Shown piece by piece: positions 33,670-41,205 of a stretch of DNA of 46,097 nucleotides. The notes beneath the pieces were generated by a model. That model did no database searches. It was not told where the DNA came from and was given only the letters and a program-made list of their open reading frames with translations. This stretch comes from Gammaproteobacteria bacterium. GTDB taxonomy: Bacteria > Pseudomonadota > Gammaproteobacteria > SZUA-152. The position numbers were made by a program, and so were the translations under genes. Location of the stretch: NCBI GenBank assembly GCA_011051755.1, contig DRKN01000177.1:1-46097 (forward strand), given 5' to 3'. Every line of letters begins with the position of its first letter. Position 1 is the first letter of the stretch.

Positions 33670-34207
33670 CGCCTCCAGCCATCACGCGCAACATGTCATC
33701 GAGCTTTGCGTGCAGCTCTGCCACAGATCCGTCATTGCGGATCTGATAATCACGAAACCCCGGCCTTACGCCGGACTCAGATGCATGAGCCTCAACAGAT
33801 GGAGCGTCATCGCGCACCAGGTGAACGACTGTGCCGCCGTGGTGGCGGATGAATGCCGCCTCGTTCTCAAAACGCACATCGGAGAACACGGCCCCGGGCG
33901 TATAGCGCGGCAAGGCGCCAAGCCACCGCCACGCCAGCCTCAACCACACATCATCCGCCACCAGCTGGCGCCCCCATTCGGTTCCAAGGGTTTGGGCAAG
34001 CCGACGCGGTGATACCCCGAGCCAGGGGATAATCTCCTCCTTCTTCGCCCCAAACAGCTGCTCATCCGTCAGGCCAAACCCAGCCCGGAGCATCTGCTTG
34101 ATAGGCTGGGCAAAGGCGTATTCTGCAAATCCGTGGGCATCGATGAGATGCATGGCCGCCGTACTCTTGCCCGTACGGGCCGCGCCAGCAATTCCGATGA
34201 TCCTCAT
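33647..34207 (-). CDS. deoxynucleoside monophosphate kinase
   Basis: 186 residues. P-loop GIAGAARTGKSTAAMHL at 5-21; later SDVRFENEAAFIRHHGG and HASESGVRPGFRDYQIRNDG match phage dNMP kinases that phosphorylate dGMP, dTMP and 5-substituted dCMP. 4-bp overlap with the CII-like gene. Works with the dCMP deaminase in the precursor supply. Confidence 0.9.
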   Translation of the reverse strand: MRIIGIAGAARTGKSTAAMHLIDAHGFAEYAFAQPIKQMLRAGFGLTDEQLFGAKKEEIIPWLGVSPRRLAQTLGTEWGRQLVADDVWLRLAWRWLGALPRYTPGAVFSDVRFENEAAFIRHHGGTVVHLVRDDAPSVEAHASESGVRPGFRDYQIRNDGSVAELHAKLDDMLRVMAGGDVHAEDD

Positions 34208-34656
34208 TCATTCTCTCCTGTCAGCGTATTCTCCAAAACATGAATGGCCCGCCTGGCCTCCGTGCATTCCCGCAGAATAGCGGCGCGCTCATGGCTGTCG
34301 ATGCGGCCATCATTGGCCAGGGCCGATTCCACTGCCGCGGCGATATCGGCGTGCTCACGCACCGCATGCAGCACGGCCTGAACCACGGTGCCCGCCTGCT
34401 CTTTTGTGCGTGTTGCCAGGCCATAGCCGAAGATGCCAACCAGGGCATCCAGCACATCCACCTGGGCAGGCGCATCCAGACATTGCAGGATGGCCACCAG
34501 GGCGCCCAGGCCGGGCTCATGGGTTTCGTCATGCGGATCGAGCTGCGAGTACAGCGTCTTCTCTCGCCGGCCAATCTGCCGGGCGATGGCACGAATGCCG
34601 CCGTCATGCGCACGGCAGGCGCGATGGAGCGCCAGGTACAGGTCGTCCAGTGTCAT
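34204..34656 (-). CDS. CII-like phage regulator (CP76 family)
   Basis: 150 residues. MTLDDLYLALHRACRAHDGG, AIARQIGRREKTLYSQLDPH, ETHEPGLGALVAILQCLDA match the phage regulatory CII/CP76 family (helix-turn-helix with KTLYSQLDP). Transcribed leftward after Cro and a terminator, as cII is placed in lambda. Could activate repressor or integrase expression at establishment of lysogeny. First gene of the leftward replication operon. Confidence 0.85.
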   Translation of the reverse strand: MTLDDLYLALHRACRAHDGGIRAIARQIGRREKTLYSQLDPHDETHEPGLGALVAILQCLDAPAQVDVLDALVGIFGYGLATRTKEQAGTVVQAVLHAVREHADIAAAVESALANDGRIDSHERAAILRECTEARRAIHVLENTLTGENE

Positions 34657-34740
34657 TGAGGAATACTCTCCATGATTCGGCGGCGGCTTGACGCCTCCAT
34701 GCCTACACTTAACGGCATGAAAAAACGAAACCGAGCCACA

Positions 34741-34772
34741 ATAAAAGACCGCCGAGCAGGAATGCCCGGCGG
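34741..34772 (-). terminator. intrinsic terminator between cro and cII-like gene
   Basis: On the minus strand CCGCCGGGC, six-base loop ATTCCT, GCTCGGCGG with one mismatch, followed by TCTTTTAT. It stands between Cro and the CII-like gene, the position of tR1 in lambda, and would limit replication transcripts until antitermination. Confidence 0.75.
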
Positions 34773-34881
34773 CAAAATCACCCTCTGCAGTGTCGGAGTT
34801 TCATTGGGTGAATGGGCGGAACCCTGCTTATTGCTAGAATGTGGGCGCATCCCATACACACTCAAACGCATCGAGGGTTCC

Positions 34882-35103
34882 ATGACCGAAGAAAAAAATG
34901 AAACGCTAAACATCGTGCAGCAGGTCCTACGATTCACGCTCATTGCGCTTGCTGCCGGAAGCCGCGCGGACCTGGCGCTTATTGGTAGCCTGCTTGAAGA
35001 AGCCGCGGCCAATCCTGAACTTATGCCAGAGGCGCGCCAGATGCTCGCAGACCTGGCAGCAGGGGCAACGACGCCGGGGGCTGGCAACGTCACCAGGCAA
35101 TGA
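34882..35103 (+). CDS. small protein, antisense to the cro-cII leader
   Basis: 73 residues from ATG 34882 with GAGGG 7 bp ahead: MTEEKNETLNIVQQVLRFTL, then helical LALIGSLLEEAAANPELMPE ARQMLADL. Composition is protein-like. It is on the strand opposite to the leftward transcript from cro, so both would be transcribed through each other. Possible promoter TTGCTA (34831) with CATACA (34853). Unknown function; no other gene fills the gap. Confidence 0.55.
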   Translation: MTEEKNETLNIVQQVLRFTLIALAAGSRADLALIGSLLEEAAANPELMPEARQMLADLAAGATTPGAGNVTRQ

Positions 35104-35167
35104 AAAAAGCTCAGATGTCAGCCATTTGTTTATGTCTAGCATTTTTTGCTCCTGTTATTGGTAAACA

Positions 35168-35380
35168 TCAGGCAGCCTCATTTTTTTTTGGCAACAGCAG
35201 CGCCTTGAAATCCAGGCGCGGATCCGCTTCGACCAGCTTTTCAGCCAGCTCAGGAGACGGGCGCTTGCCCTTCCAGCCGCTGGCGCATTGGCGCAGGTAT
35301 TGCGGATTTGCTCCGGTAAGCGCCGCCAGGCGCTTCAGCCCGCTGTAGCCCTCTTCTCGGTAGATGTCGGATAGGTTCAT
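35168..35380 (-). CDS. Cro-like repressor (YdaS type)
   Basis: 70 residues: YSGLKRLAALTGANPQYLRQ, CASGWKGKRPSPELAEKLVE ADPRL. This is the YdaS/Cro helix-turn-helix pattern of phages. Its ATG lies about at the start of the transcript from the promoter 35388-35416, so the mRNA would be leaderless. Divergent to CI with three operators between. Turns on lytic growth. Confidence 0.88.
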   Translation of the reverse strand: MNLSDIYREEGYSGLKRLAALTGANPQYLRQCASGWKGKRPSPELAEKLVEADPRLDFKALLLPKKNEAA

Positions 35381-35387
35381 GGGACGA

Positions 35388-35416
35388 ATAATAGCCAGTG
35401 GCTTTTATAATTGCAA
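35388..35416 (-). promoter_or_regulatory. leftward lytic promoter (cro)
   Basis: TTGCAA (35416-35411), 17 bp, TATTAT (35393-35388). Operator O1 (35391-35405) covers the -10 side and O2 (35416-35430) touches the -35, so bound CI would block it. Transcription would begin at 35380-35381, the first base of the Cro start codon. In the other direction weak boxes TTCCTT (35431) and TACCAT (35454) would start CI transcripts at its own ATG. Confidence 0.7.
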
Positions 35417-35456
35417 TAGCCAATGGCATATTCCTTTGGAAATAGCCCGTGGCTAC
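35391..35456. promoter_or_regulatory. three CI/Cro operators in the genetic switch
   Basis: Three 15-bp palindromic sites of consensus ATAGCCAnTGGCTAT: O1 35391-35405, O2 35416-35430, O3 35442-35456. Centre-to-centre spacing is 25 and 26 bp, or about two and a half helical turns. Two more copies flank the distal promoter at 37441-37481. This is the same three-operator plan as lambda OR. Confidence 0.88.
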
Positions 35457-35465
35457 CATTTAGGA

Positions 35466-36227
35466 ATGAGGGGAATAAAAAAAATCAGGAACAGGGCGGC
35501 CAGACTCAGGTTGTTGAACAAGGAATACACATTTGAAGAAATGGCAAAACGCCTTGGCGGAAATGCAAACCCAAGATATTTGAGCCAAATAGCAAATGAG
35601 TATCTGGGGAAGGGAAGAAAAACCCCGAGAAGCCTCAGCGATAGTTATGCATCCCGATTAGAATCATGTTTTGGCCTTGAAGAAGGCTGGTTCGACATTC
35701 CAATGGACAACACCAACGATGACAGCGAAATGCTGCTGTCGGAAGCCAAGTCTGAGGCCAGGATTCCACCACCAACGAGCATGATGTACCCCTCCACAAC
35801 ACCGCCCGTTTATGGCGTTGAAGACGGGCCGCCGATTCTTGGCCGGGTGCCGCTTGTCTCCAGCACCACGGCGGGAAACTGGGCCGAGATTGTTGAGAAC
35901 TTTGAACCAGGTGATGCAGAAGACTGGGTCGTGACCACGGCCAAGGTCGGGCCGCGCGCCTATGCCCTGCGCATCCAGGGCGACTCCATGACGCCCCTGA
36001 TTGCTGACGGGGCCATTGTCATCGTTGACCCGGATACACAGGCCAAGCACCGCTCCATCGTCATCGTGCGCCAGAACCATGACACGGAGGCCACCTGCAA
36101 GCGCCTGATCTATGACGGCACACGCCCTTACCTGCAACCCGAAAACCCGCGCTATCCCGTCATGCAAATGGGGCCGGACGCGGTAATCAGCGGCGTGGTG
36201 CGACAGGTGATAACGGACTTGGAATGA
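35466..36227 (+). CDS. CI-like prophage repressor, S24 peptidase
   Basis: 253 residues from ATG 35466. N-terminal helix-turn-helix (YTFEEMAKRLGGNANPRYLS QIANEYLG), C-terminal LexA/UmuD-like domain with Ala136-Gly137 as cleavage site (SSTTAGNW), Ser174 in GDSMTPLIADG and Lys212 in CKRLIYDG. Keeps the prophage silent and is expected to self-cleave with RecA after DNA damage. A longer reading frame begins upstream, but the operators and promoter lie there. An 18-codon remnant (MTEEKFASRLNQARQHHQ) overlaps its stop. Confidence 0.93.
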   Translation: MRGIKKIRNRAARLRLLNKEYTFEEMAKRLGGNANPRYLSQIANEYLGKGRKTPRSLSDSYASRLESCFGLEEGWFDIPMDNTNDDSEMLLSEAKSEARIPPPTSMMYPSTTPPVYGVEDGPPILGRVPLVSSTTAGNWAEIVENFEPGDAEDWVVTTAKVGPRAYALRIQGDSMTPLIADGAIVIVDPDTQAKHRSIVIVRQNHDTEATCKRLIYDGTRPYLQPENPRYPVMQMGPDAVISGVVRQVITDLE

Positions 36228-36394
36228 CCGAAGAAAAATTTGCATCACGGTTGAATCAAGCGCGTCAACACCACCAATAAGCACAGCCCTCGATAATGGA
36301 CTGCGCAATCACCAGACATCCATTTCAGCATGCCCGGAACGTCGTCCTGTAGCATGCACTTGTTGAAATGTCGCCATAAATTGCAGGAATCTTC

Positions 36395-36919
36395 CTACAA
36401 CTGTTTCCTCAATTCTTTTATTTCATCCTTCAGCGCATCAATGTCGTATTTCTCAGAATCGATCATCTGTTGATATTTTTCCGTCACCGCTCTCATTTCC
36501 GTTGAAATACTCTGCTCCCATGTAGCTCCAGCCAGGTTGTTTCTTGCGTAGCCCTTTTTTCGTTTCAACGCCGCCAATTCAGAGCGCATCATCCTTCGAT
36601 AGCGCTTTATGTTCTTGTTGTGTTTATCGATTTCATGGTTCTTTTTGTCTATTTCAAGCTGCGCCAGGTATGCCCGTTCAGAATGCCGGGTTGTTTTCGT
36701 GCCGCCAGGTTCTGGCCTGTCATTCCCACGGTCATCAATGCGCCGTGCCGGCACTGATGCCGGCGTGCTCCTGACCCGGATTTCCTCGCCCCCTTTCGCA
36801 CAGGGAGATGCCTGATACACCGTCTCGCCATCCGCCTTGCACTTGTAAACGGCCGCATTCAATACCGCAGGAAACACAGCGATGCTTATCAGCAACCACT
36901 TCATTTGATTTTCACACAT
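36395..36919 (-). CDS. exported DUF4124-type protein, possible moron
   Basis: 174 residues from ATG 36919 (ATGTGTGA overlap) or ATG 36904. Signal peptide MKWLLISIAVFPAVLNA, then AVYKCKADGETVYQASPCAK, the DUF4124 pattern with paired Cys, then a coiled coil (LEIDKKNHEIDKHNKNIKRY; SEKYDIDALKDEIKELRKQL). DUF4124 proteins are usually chromosomal periplasmic proteins. Located with the DUF4282 gene between CI and the early operon and read against it, so it may be expressed in the lysogen. A weak hairpin overlaps the stop (36382-36401). Confidence 0.8.
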   Translation of the reverse strand: MCENQMKWLLISIAVFPAVLNAAVYKCKADGETVYQASPCAKGGEEIRVRSTPASVPARRIDDRGNDRPEPGGTKTTRHSERAYLAQLEIDKKNHEIDKHNKNIKRYRRMMRSELAALKRKKGYARNNLAGATWEQSISTEMRAVTEKYQQMIDSEKYDIDALKDEIKELRKQL

Positions 36920-37328
36920 GTTTATTGTCCAGCTTTTCAGAAATTTCCGCCAGGTGATTATTGATTGAGAACAGCACAACTGATAACTCCATTATCAATC
37001 GTAGCAATATTGCTGAAATAACCGCCACCCCTACCCGCACATACCACGCGGTATTGCCAGGCACCACCACGGCGCCCACGATGATGGCCGCCAGCAACAC
37101 CACGAACAATCCCGTCACGATGTCCGGCGTCGCCATGTAGCGGAACCGAAAGAAATCCGCCAGGGTAAAACGCCGGGCGCCGCGATGGATTCCGTCTTGC
37201 GCTTTTTTCCGCCGGGCCCGCAGCGCCCGCGCTTGTTTTTCCTGCTCGGCACGCTCTCGCCTTTTTTGCTCGGCCACCTGACGCTTGATGGCCGCTATTT
37301 TCTCCTGTTCCTCGTCTGTCAACGACAT
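36912..37328 (-). CDS. DUF4282-type membrane protein, possible moron
   Basis: 138 residues from ATG 37328 (ribosome binding site AAGGAGGGATT). N-terminal 50 residues charged helix (EEQEKIAAIKRQVAEQKRRE), then FFRFRYMATPDIVTGLFVVL and membrane segments, the DUF4282 pattern, ending SINNHLAEISEKLD. Bound to the inner membrane with its helical part in the cytoplasm. Operon with the DUF4124 gene; superinfection exclusion is a reasonable guess, unproven. Confidence 0.8.
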   Translation of the reverse strand: MSLTDEEQEKIAAIKRQVAEQKRRERAEQEKQARALRARRKKAQDGIHRGARRFTLADFFRFRYMATPDIVTGLFVVLLAAIIVGAVVVPGNTAWYVRVGVAVISAILLRLIMELSVVLFSINNHLAEISEKLDNKHV

Positions 37329-37440
37329 AATCCCTCCTTCTGTGCGTGGTTTGAGCCACACAAATGATGCTACAGGCGCGGGTTTTTTTCCACGGCAATT
37401 GAATTGATGCAGGTCAAATGAATTCGGGTCACAAAAAAAT

Positions 37441-37484
37441 ATAGCCAGTGGCTATTGACAATAGCGAAAGCCAATGGCTATTAT
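37441..37484 (+). promoter_or_regulatory. early rightward promoter with two CI operators
   Basis: TTGACA (37455-37460), 18 bp, TATTAT (37479-37484). Operator ATAGCCAGTGGCTAT lies at 37441-37455 against the -35, and AAAGCCAATGGCTAT at 37467-37481 lies over spacer and -10. The same sequence motif as at the switch, so CI would silence the recombination and cassette operon together with cro, like lambda OL-pL. Confidence 0.88.
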
Positions 37485-37516
37485 TATCCCAACAGCGGAA
37501 TCACCCCGGAACGGAG

Positions 37517-37600
37517 ATGAAAGTCACAAGCCACAGAACAGACTGCGTAATCCTTTTCACCGCCTACGTGCTGGCTGTGATCGTCGCTGTTTTTCGATAA
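37517..37600 (+). CDS. 27-residue hydrophobic peptide
   Basis: MKVTSHRTDCVILFTAYVLA, then VIVAVFR. First reading frame after the early promoter; the ATG directly follows AACGGAG. One transmembrane helix. Could be a leader peptide or a small early membrane peptide. Confidence 0.5.
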   Translation: MKVTSHRTDCVILFTAYVLAVIVAVFR

Positions 37601-37622
37601 CCCACGGCCAACGGAGAAACCA

Positions 37623-37955
37623 ATGACCGACATCAACACCACACTGAACGACCTCGACGCAGGCATCTTCATGCAGAAGATTGACAAAGCCCTGCGCGAC
37701 ACCGCCCTGGGCGTCGTCACCCAGGGGCGCATCGGCAAGGTCATCATCGAGCTGAAACTGGAACAAATCGGCGAATCCAACCAGGTCAACATGACCCACA
37801 AGCTCAAATACGACAAACCCACCGCCCGCGGAAAGCTGGTCGAGGAGGACGCCACCGAAACGCCGTTGTACGTCTGCCGTGGCGGCGCCCTGTCACTCAT
37901 GCCTGACACCCAGGGCAAATTCGAATTCAACACCCAGAAACAGGAGACTGAATAA
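37623..37955 (+). CDS. early phage protein, recombination region
   Basis: 110 residues from ATG 37623 with ribosome binding site GGAGAAACCA. MTDINTTLNDLDAGIFMQKI, KALRDTALGVVTQGRIGKVI, then beta strands (LKLEQIGESNQVNMTHKL). Such proteins always accompany DUF2303 proteins in phages. Stop and next start overlap (TAATG). Unknown. Confidence 0.82.
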   Translation: MTDINTTLNDLDAGIFMQKIDKALRDTALGVVTQGRIGKVIIELKLEQIGESNQVNMTHKLKYDKPTARGKLVEEDATETPLYVCRGGALSLMPDTQGKFEFNTQKQETE

Positions 37956-38758
37956 TGGACCGCTCTGCCATCGAGGCCATCCGCGATATGGCCGCCCTCA
38001 CTCAGGACAACCTCGACACCGACATTCCGGCACGCATCGTGCCAACCAGCCATTCCATCAAATCGCTGGAACCCTATGGCGCCGCGCCCATGCGTTTTCG
38101 CAACCGCTACAGCACAGACGACGTGGAATCGTTCATCACCTACGTCAACGACAACAAAACCGATGACAGCGTGATCTATATCGACAGCAAGCAGATGCAG
38201 GCCACCTGTATATTCGACCATGGAGACGACGTCAATCCCCTGTGGGGCGACCACACCGGTACGCTGAAAATGGAACCCACGCCGGAATACGCCGCCCTGC
38301 TTGAAAGCAACAGCCAGCCCATGACCCAGCAACAATTCATCGACTGGTATCACGACTGGGCACCGTTTATCCGTTTCGCTGACCAGGACGGCGAAAACCT
38401 CTCGAGCCAGAACGCCATCAACGCCGTTCGCCGGCTCAATATCAGCATGGCCAGAGAGGCATCCTCCGTGGTGCAAAACTTCGGCAGCGAAAAGAGCGCC
38501 CTGGAAAAAGTGGAGGTGAAATCCACCATCACATTGCCGGGAGAAATGGTATTCATCTGCCACCCGTTCCCGCATCTCAATCAACGATTTATCCGTTGCC
38601 GCATCGCCATCCGTGCCGATGACAAACCCATGATCAGCTATCACATCATCGGCCTGCGGAACATTGAACACGGCATGGCCATGGAAATGAGCGACAAATT
38701 GCTTGGCGCGACCGACATCAAAACCTATCTCGGCAAAACCGAACACGGCCTCACCTGA
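37955..38758 (+). CDS. DUF2303 (YfdQ-like) early phage protein
   Basis: 267 residues. HSIKSLEPYGAAPMRFRNRY, SFITYVNDNKTDDSVIYIDS, QMQATCIFDHG, QFIDWYHDWAPFIRF match the YfdQ/DUF2303 family found in early/recombination operons of many temperate phages. Molecular function is unknown. Overlaps the preceding gene by 1 bp (TAATG). Confidence 0.9.
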   Translation: MDRSAIEAIRDMAALTQDNLDTDIPARIVPTSHSIKSLEPYGAAPMRFRNRYSTDDVESFITYVNDNKTDDSVIYIDSKQMQATCIFDHGDDVNPLWGDHTGTLKMEPTPEYAALLESNSQPMTQQQFIDWYHDWAPFIRFADQDGENLSSQNAINAVRRLNISMAREASSVVQNFGSEKSALEKVEVKSTITLPGEMVFICHPFPHLNQRFIRCRIAIRADDKPMISYHIIGLRNIEHGMAMEMSDKLLGATDIKTYLGKTEHGLT

Positions 38759-38780
38759 TAGCGAACCGGAGGACACAGAC

Positions 38781-39131
38781 ATGGCAAAGACGCCCCCCCT
38801 GCACAAACGCCTGGCCAGGCTGTATCTGCCATTCGATGGCACCATCCGGGCAGAAATTGGCAGGGACACTCGATCCTGCGAATTACACCGCGCCGCCGAG
38901 CTGGAAGAACGCAATCGCCAGCGCCGCATAGCCTGGGCGCGAAGGGTGTATGAGTCCACCGGACGCACGCCTAGCATTCACCCGGCAGGCCCCTGGTTCA
39001 TCGATGGCCTGCTGGCGAAGCGCCATCGGTTGCGCACCGAACAGCACGGCAATACAGCCATCGTTCCATTCCCGCGCCGCAAGCGGCAGTACATGCACAC
39101 ACGGCTGCCGGAACCGCCAGAGGCGGCCTGA
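38781..39131 (+). CDS. basic early phage protein, unknown
   Basis: 116 residues from ATG 38781 with ribosome binding site GGAGG. Arg-rich: [56 protein letters not shown]. May bind nucleic acid. Stop TGA overlaps the next ATG (TGATG). Confidence 0.75.
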   Translation: MAKTPPLHKRLARLYLPFDGTIRAEIGRDTRSCELHRAAELEERNRQRRIAWARRVYESTGRTPSIHPAGPWFIDGLLAKRHRLRTEQHGNTAIVPFPRRKRQYMHTRLPEPPEAA

Positions 39132-39229
39132 TGACGACAGCAACAATCATCGCCCTGGCCCTCATCGTGGCCATGGCATTCGGCAAATTCTGCGCCGTCG
39201 GGCGCGGCAACAACAAACGGGATCAATAA
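39131..39229 (+). CDS. 32-residue membrane peptide
   Basis: [20 protein letters not shown], then [12 protein letters not shown]. One hydrophobic helix. The start overlaps the previous stop and the stop overlaps the ssb start (TAATG), which supports translation. Unknown. Confidence 0.6.
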   Translation: MTTATIIALALIVAMAFGKFCAVGRGNNKRDQ

Positions 39230-39825
39230 TGGCAAGAGGCATAAACAAGGTCATACTCATTGGCAACCTGGGCAAAGACCCGGAGACCCGCTACATGCCC
39301 AGCGGCAACGCGGTGACAAACATCACCATGGCCACATCGGACACCTGGAAGGACAAGCAGACCGGTGAACAGCAGGAACGCACCGAGTGGCACCGGGTGG
39401 TGTTTTTCAACCGCCTGGCGGAAATCGCCGGGGAATACCTGAAAAAGGGCGCCAAGGTCTATATCGAGAGCAGCCTTCGCACCCGCAAACTGGCGGCACT
39501 GCGCCAAGTAACCACACCAGGCCCATGGGTGCTGTTCGCTGTTGATAATGGCTGGCACATAAATCAACAAGGCGGCCATGGGTTCGTCGGAACCATGCCA
39601 ATCTATTTGCATCGTTCCGAGCAATGTTATGCCAATGCGCAGCTGGTGGCCGCCGCCCCAGAAATGGCCGCCCTGCTGGAGCAGCTGGCCGACCGCCTGG
39701 CGGTATTCGAGGAATGGGCGAGGGACATGTGCTCAACCTACTGCGAGCACCTCTCCGACGAAATTATCCATACACCGAATTGCCCGGCGGCTGATCTCGG
39801 CATCGACCAGGAGGGCGCATCGTGA
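39229..39825 (+). CDS. ssb: chimeric SSB: N-terminal OB-fold part fused to an unrelated tail
   Basis: 198 residues. Residues 1-86 are canonical single-stranded DNA-binding protein ([56 protein letters not shown]). Normal SSB continues with WQDKDG and the last OB strands, but here the sequence switches at RTRK-LAAL to [20 protein letters not shown] and [20 protein letters not shown], a pattern found at the end of other phage proteins. The final OB strands and the acidic tip are missing. A deletion joining two genes is the simple explanation; ssDNA binding may be impaired. In the same place phages usually carry further recombination genes. Confidence 0.85.
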   Translation: MARGINKVILIGNLGKDPETRYMPSGNAVTNITMATSDTWKDKQTGEQQERTEWHRVVFFNRLAEIAGEYLKKGAKVYIESSLRTRKLAALRQVTTPGPWVLFAVDNGWHINQQGGHGFVGTMPIYLHRSEQCYANAQLVAAAPEMAALLEQLADRLAVFEEWARDMCSTYCEHLSDEIIHTPNCPAADLGIDQEGAS

Positions 39826-39962
39826 TAATCGGCATCGACTACGACGGGACCATCACGACCGATCCAGCGCTCTGGTATGCACTGATCGACAGCGCAAAAA
39901 AGTGCGGGCACACAGTGATTGTCGTCACCGGCCGCCCAGGCAATCGCATCGGTGATGGGTGA
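39822..39962 (+). pseudogene. truncated HAD-like gene
   Basis: From GTG 39822 (GTGA overlap with the ssb fusion): [20 protein letters not shown], then KKCGHTVIVVTGRPGNRIGD, then stop: 46 residues. The intact cassette-borne paralogue at 41206 has 89 residues with the same IGIDYDGTIT and VVVVTGR motifs and then FCGDEYKRRAAER. The end is lost; right after it a 41-residue frame (39955-40080, MGETLLLAWSGQTF) runs into the next gene and looks like the tail of a foreign gene. This marks a deletion junction at the left edge of the cassette region. Confidence 0.75.
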
Positions 39963-40076
39963 GACCCTGCTGCTGGCCTGGAGCGGGCAGACATTCACAC
40001 TCAATGCGCAGCCAGTCTGGGTGAGGCCGATTGCGTTGGCCACATCAGTTGAAACCCCAGATTTGGAGATTAAATC

Positions 40077-40343
40077 ATGAGTAAAAAAACAATCTATTAC
40101 AGAGTAATTGACGACTGCGAGGACAGCTACTACGAATTGAAAACAAGCTGGGATATTGACGAAGACCCTGATTATATCGCACAAGAGGCTGCCGATGATT
40201 ATTACTCAAGCCATGACGGATGGGAATCAGATTGGCCATTAACTATTGCTCTGCATGAGCATGAAGATGGGCCAGAAAAAACGCGGATGATTGTTGACAT
40301 GGAAGCGCTGCCGAATTTTACGGCTAGGCATATTGAAACATAA
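40077..40343 (+). CDS. unknown acidic protein, first cassette-type gene
   Basis: 88 residues from ATG 40077 (overlaps the preceding frame by 4 bp). MSKKTIYYRVIDDCEDSYYE, YIAQEAADDYYSSHDGWESD, EHEDGPEKTRMIVDMEALP. Very acidic, lower GC than the prophage backbone. Its stop codon is the start of the attC-type site 1. Unknown. Confidence 0.75.
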   Translation: MSKKTIYYRVIDDCEDSYYELKTSWDIDEDPDYIAQEAADDYYSSHDGWESDWPLTIALHEHEDGPEKTRMIVDMEALPNFTARHIET

Positions 40344-40470
40344 CGGCAAAGCTCACCTGCCGCCGGGGTGGTGGCACGAAAGGAGGAGAAACCTATGACT
40401 GAGAACGAAGCCAATAAAGTAAGCACTACCGCCGACGCCCCGGCGGTCAGTGTGCAGCGCATTGTTAGCC
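40338..40470 (+). repeat. attC-type recombination site 1
   Basis: Outer boxes ACATAAC (40338-40344) and GTTAGCC (40464-40470). The inner arms pair: CACCTGCCGCCGGGG near 40353-40367 with CCCCGGCGGTCAGTG near 40437-40451. About 130 bp, within the range of Vibrio-type attC. The site contains a strong ribosome binding site and ATG (40395) and an open frame that runs through the right box into the next cassette. Confidence 0.68.
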
Positions 40471-40883
40471 CTAAAATAGACAAGGCTTGTTGCAACTGTT
40501 TTTATTTTGACAGGAAACGTGATGTTTGTTCAGTCCCTGCTGAACCATCAATGGGTGATGACGGAAAATGTCGTTGGTGGAGGTTAGAATATCATGGCAT
40601 CCGTGAAGTTGAAGTATTGGATGGCAGAATGAAATTGGTAATCGTTCCGGGGGTTGGAGCAATCACAGCGGACATAGATGAGGTGTTGGAGTTCACTGAG
40701 CTGGGTGAGATAACCCTACGCGAACAAGATGATGATTATATACGCAGGAATAGTGTTACTGGGAGATATGTTGGGGCCACAAGAGCAGAGCTTGAGAAAC
40801 ATTTGTTTTCATTGGGGTGGCGGCAATGGAAACATGACAAATCAATTTGGTTAAGTCCGTCACATAAGTGTTTTGAAGGCTAA
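40395..40883 (+). CDS. cassette gene with cysteine-rich centre; start inside attC
   Basis: 162 residues from ATG 40395 (AGGAGGAGAA before it). The first 25 residues (MTENEANKVSTTADAP) are encoded by the attC-type site. From 30 on: DKACCNCFYFDRKRDVC, DDGKCRWWRLEYHGIREVEV, a Cys4 or Cys5 metal site, then mixed alpha/beta and FSLGWRQWKHDKSIW at the end. Unrecognised family. It begins in one attC and ends in the next (GGCTAAC at 40878). Confidence 0.75.
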   Translation: MTENEANKVSTTADAPAVSVQRIVSPKIDKACCNCFYFDRKRDVCSVPAEPSMGDDGKCRWWRLEYHGIREVEVLDGRMKLVIVPGVGAITADIDEVLEFTELGEITLREQDDDYIRRNSVTGRYVGATRAELEKHLFSLGWRQWKHDKSIWLSPSHKCFEG

Positions 40884-40942
40884 CGACATAATTAACCAGC
40901 CGCGCATTTTTTGCGCGGTCTGAGTTAAATGACTTGTTATAA
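40878..40942 (+). repeat. attC-type recombination site 2
   Basis: 65 bp. Outer boxes GGCTAAC (40878-40884) and GTTATAA (40936-40942). Inner arms TTAAC, CCGCGCA and TGCGCGG, GTTAA fold with a TTTTT apex; an unpaired CAG/TCTGA step lies between, as extrahelical bases do in attC sites. Confidence 0.82.
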
Positions 40943-40954
40943 GGAATTTTATCG

Positions 40955-41143
40955 ATGAAAAAGATGAAGATGGAGCCGCCAAATAAATGCCTGCTTTGGC
41001 ACAGATGGCAACTCGTGAAAGATACAGGTGCTACGCAATACCACCAGTGCAAAGACTGTGGAGCGCGTTTTGCTCGTTCAACATGTAACGGATACCAGCC
41101 GATTAATTACCGATGGGTATCGGGGCTTGTCGATTCCTTATAA
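40955..41143 (+). CDS. small zinc-finger cassette protein
   Basis: 62 residues from ATG 40955. PPNKCLLWHRWQLVKDTGAT then QYHQCKDCGARFARSTCN: three or four Cys that can bind zinc. Stop overlaps the left box of attC 3. Such 'CKDCGARF' mini-proteins are common in phage and cassette DNA; function unknown. Confidence 0.75.
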   Translation: MKKMKMEPPNKCLLWHRWQLVKDTGATQYHQCKDCGARFARSTCNGYQPINYRWVSGLVDSL

Positions 41144-41197
41144 CGATTGAAGTGTGCGGCGCGAGGTACGAGCGTCCACACGACTTGCTTGTTATAT
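41138..41197 (+). repeat. attC-type recombination site 3
   Basis: 60 bp. TTATAAC (41138-41144) and GTTATAT (41191-41197) as outer boxes; inner arms AAGTGTG and CACACGACTT, extended by GCGGCGC/GCGTC. This is the standard size of short attC sites. Confidence 0.85.
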
Positions 41198-41205
41198 GGT
41201 GATGC

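Noticed and set aside
34653-35093. A 146-codon minus-strand frame across the cro-cII interval
   Set aside because: Ser/Arg/Ala-rich shadow of the plus-strand gene, and it crosses the intrinsic terminator.
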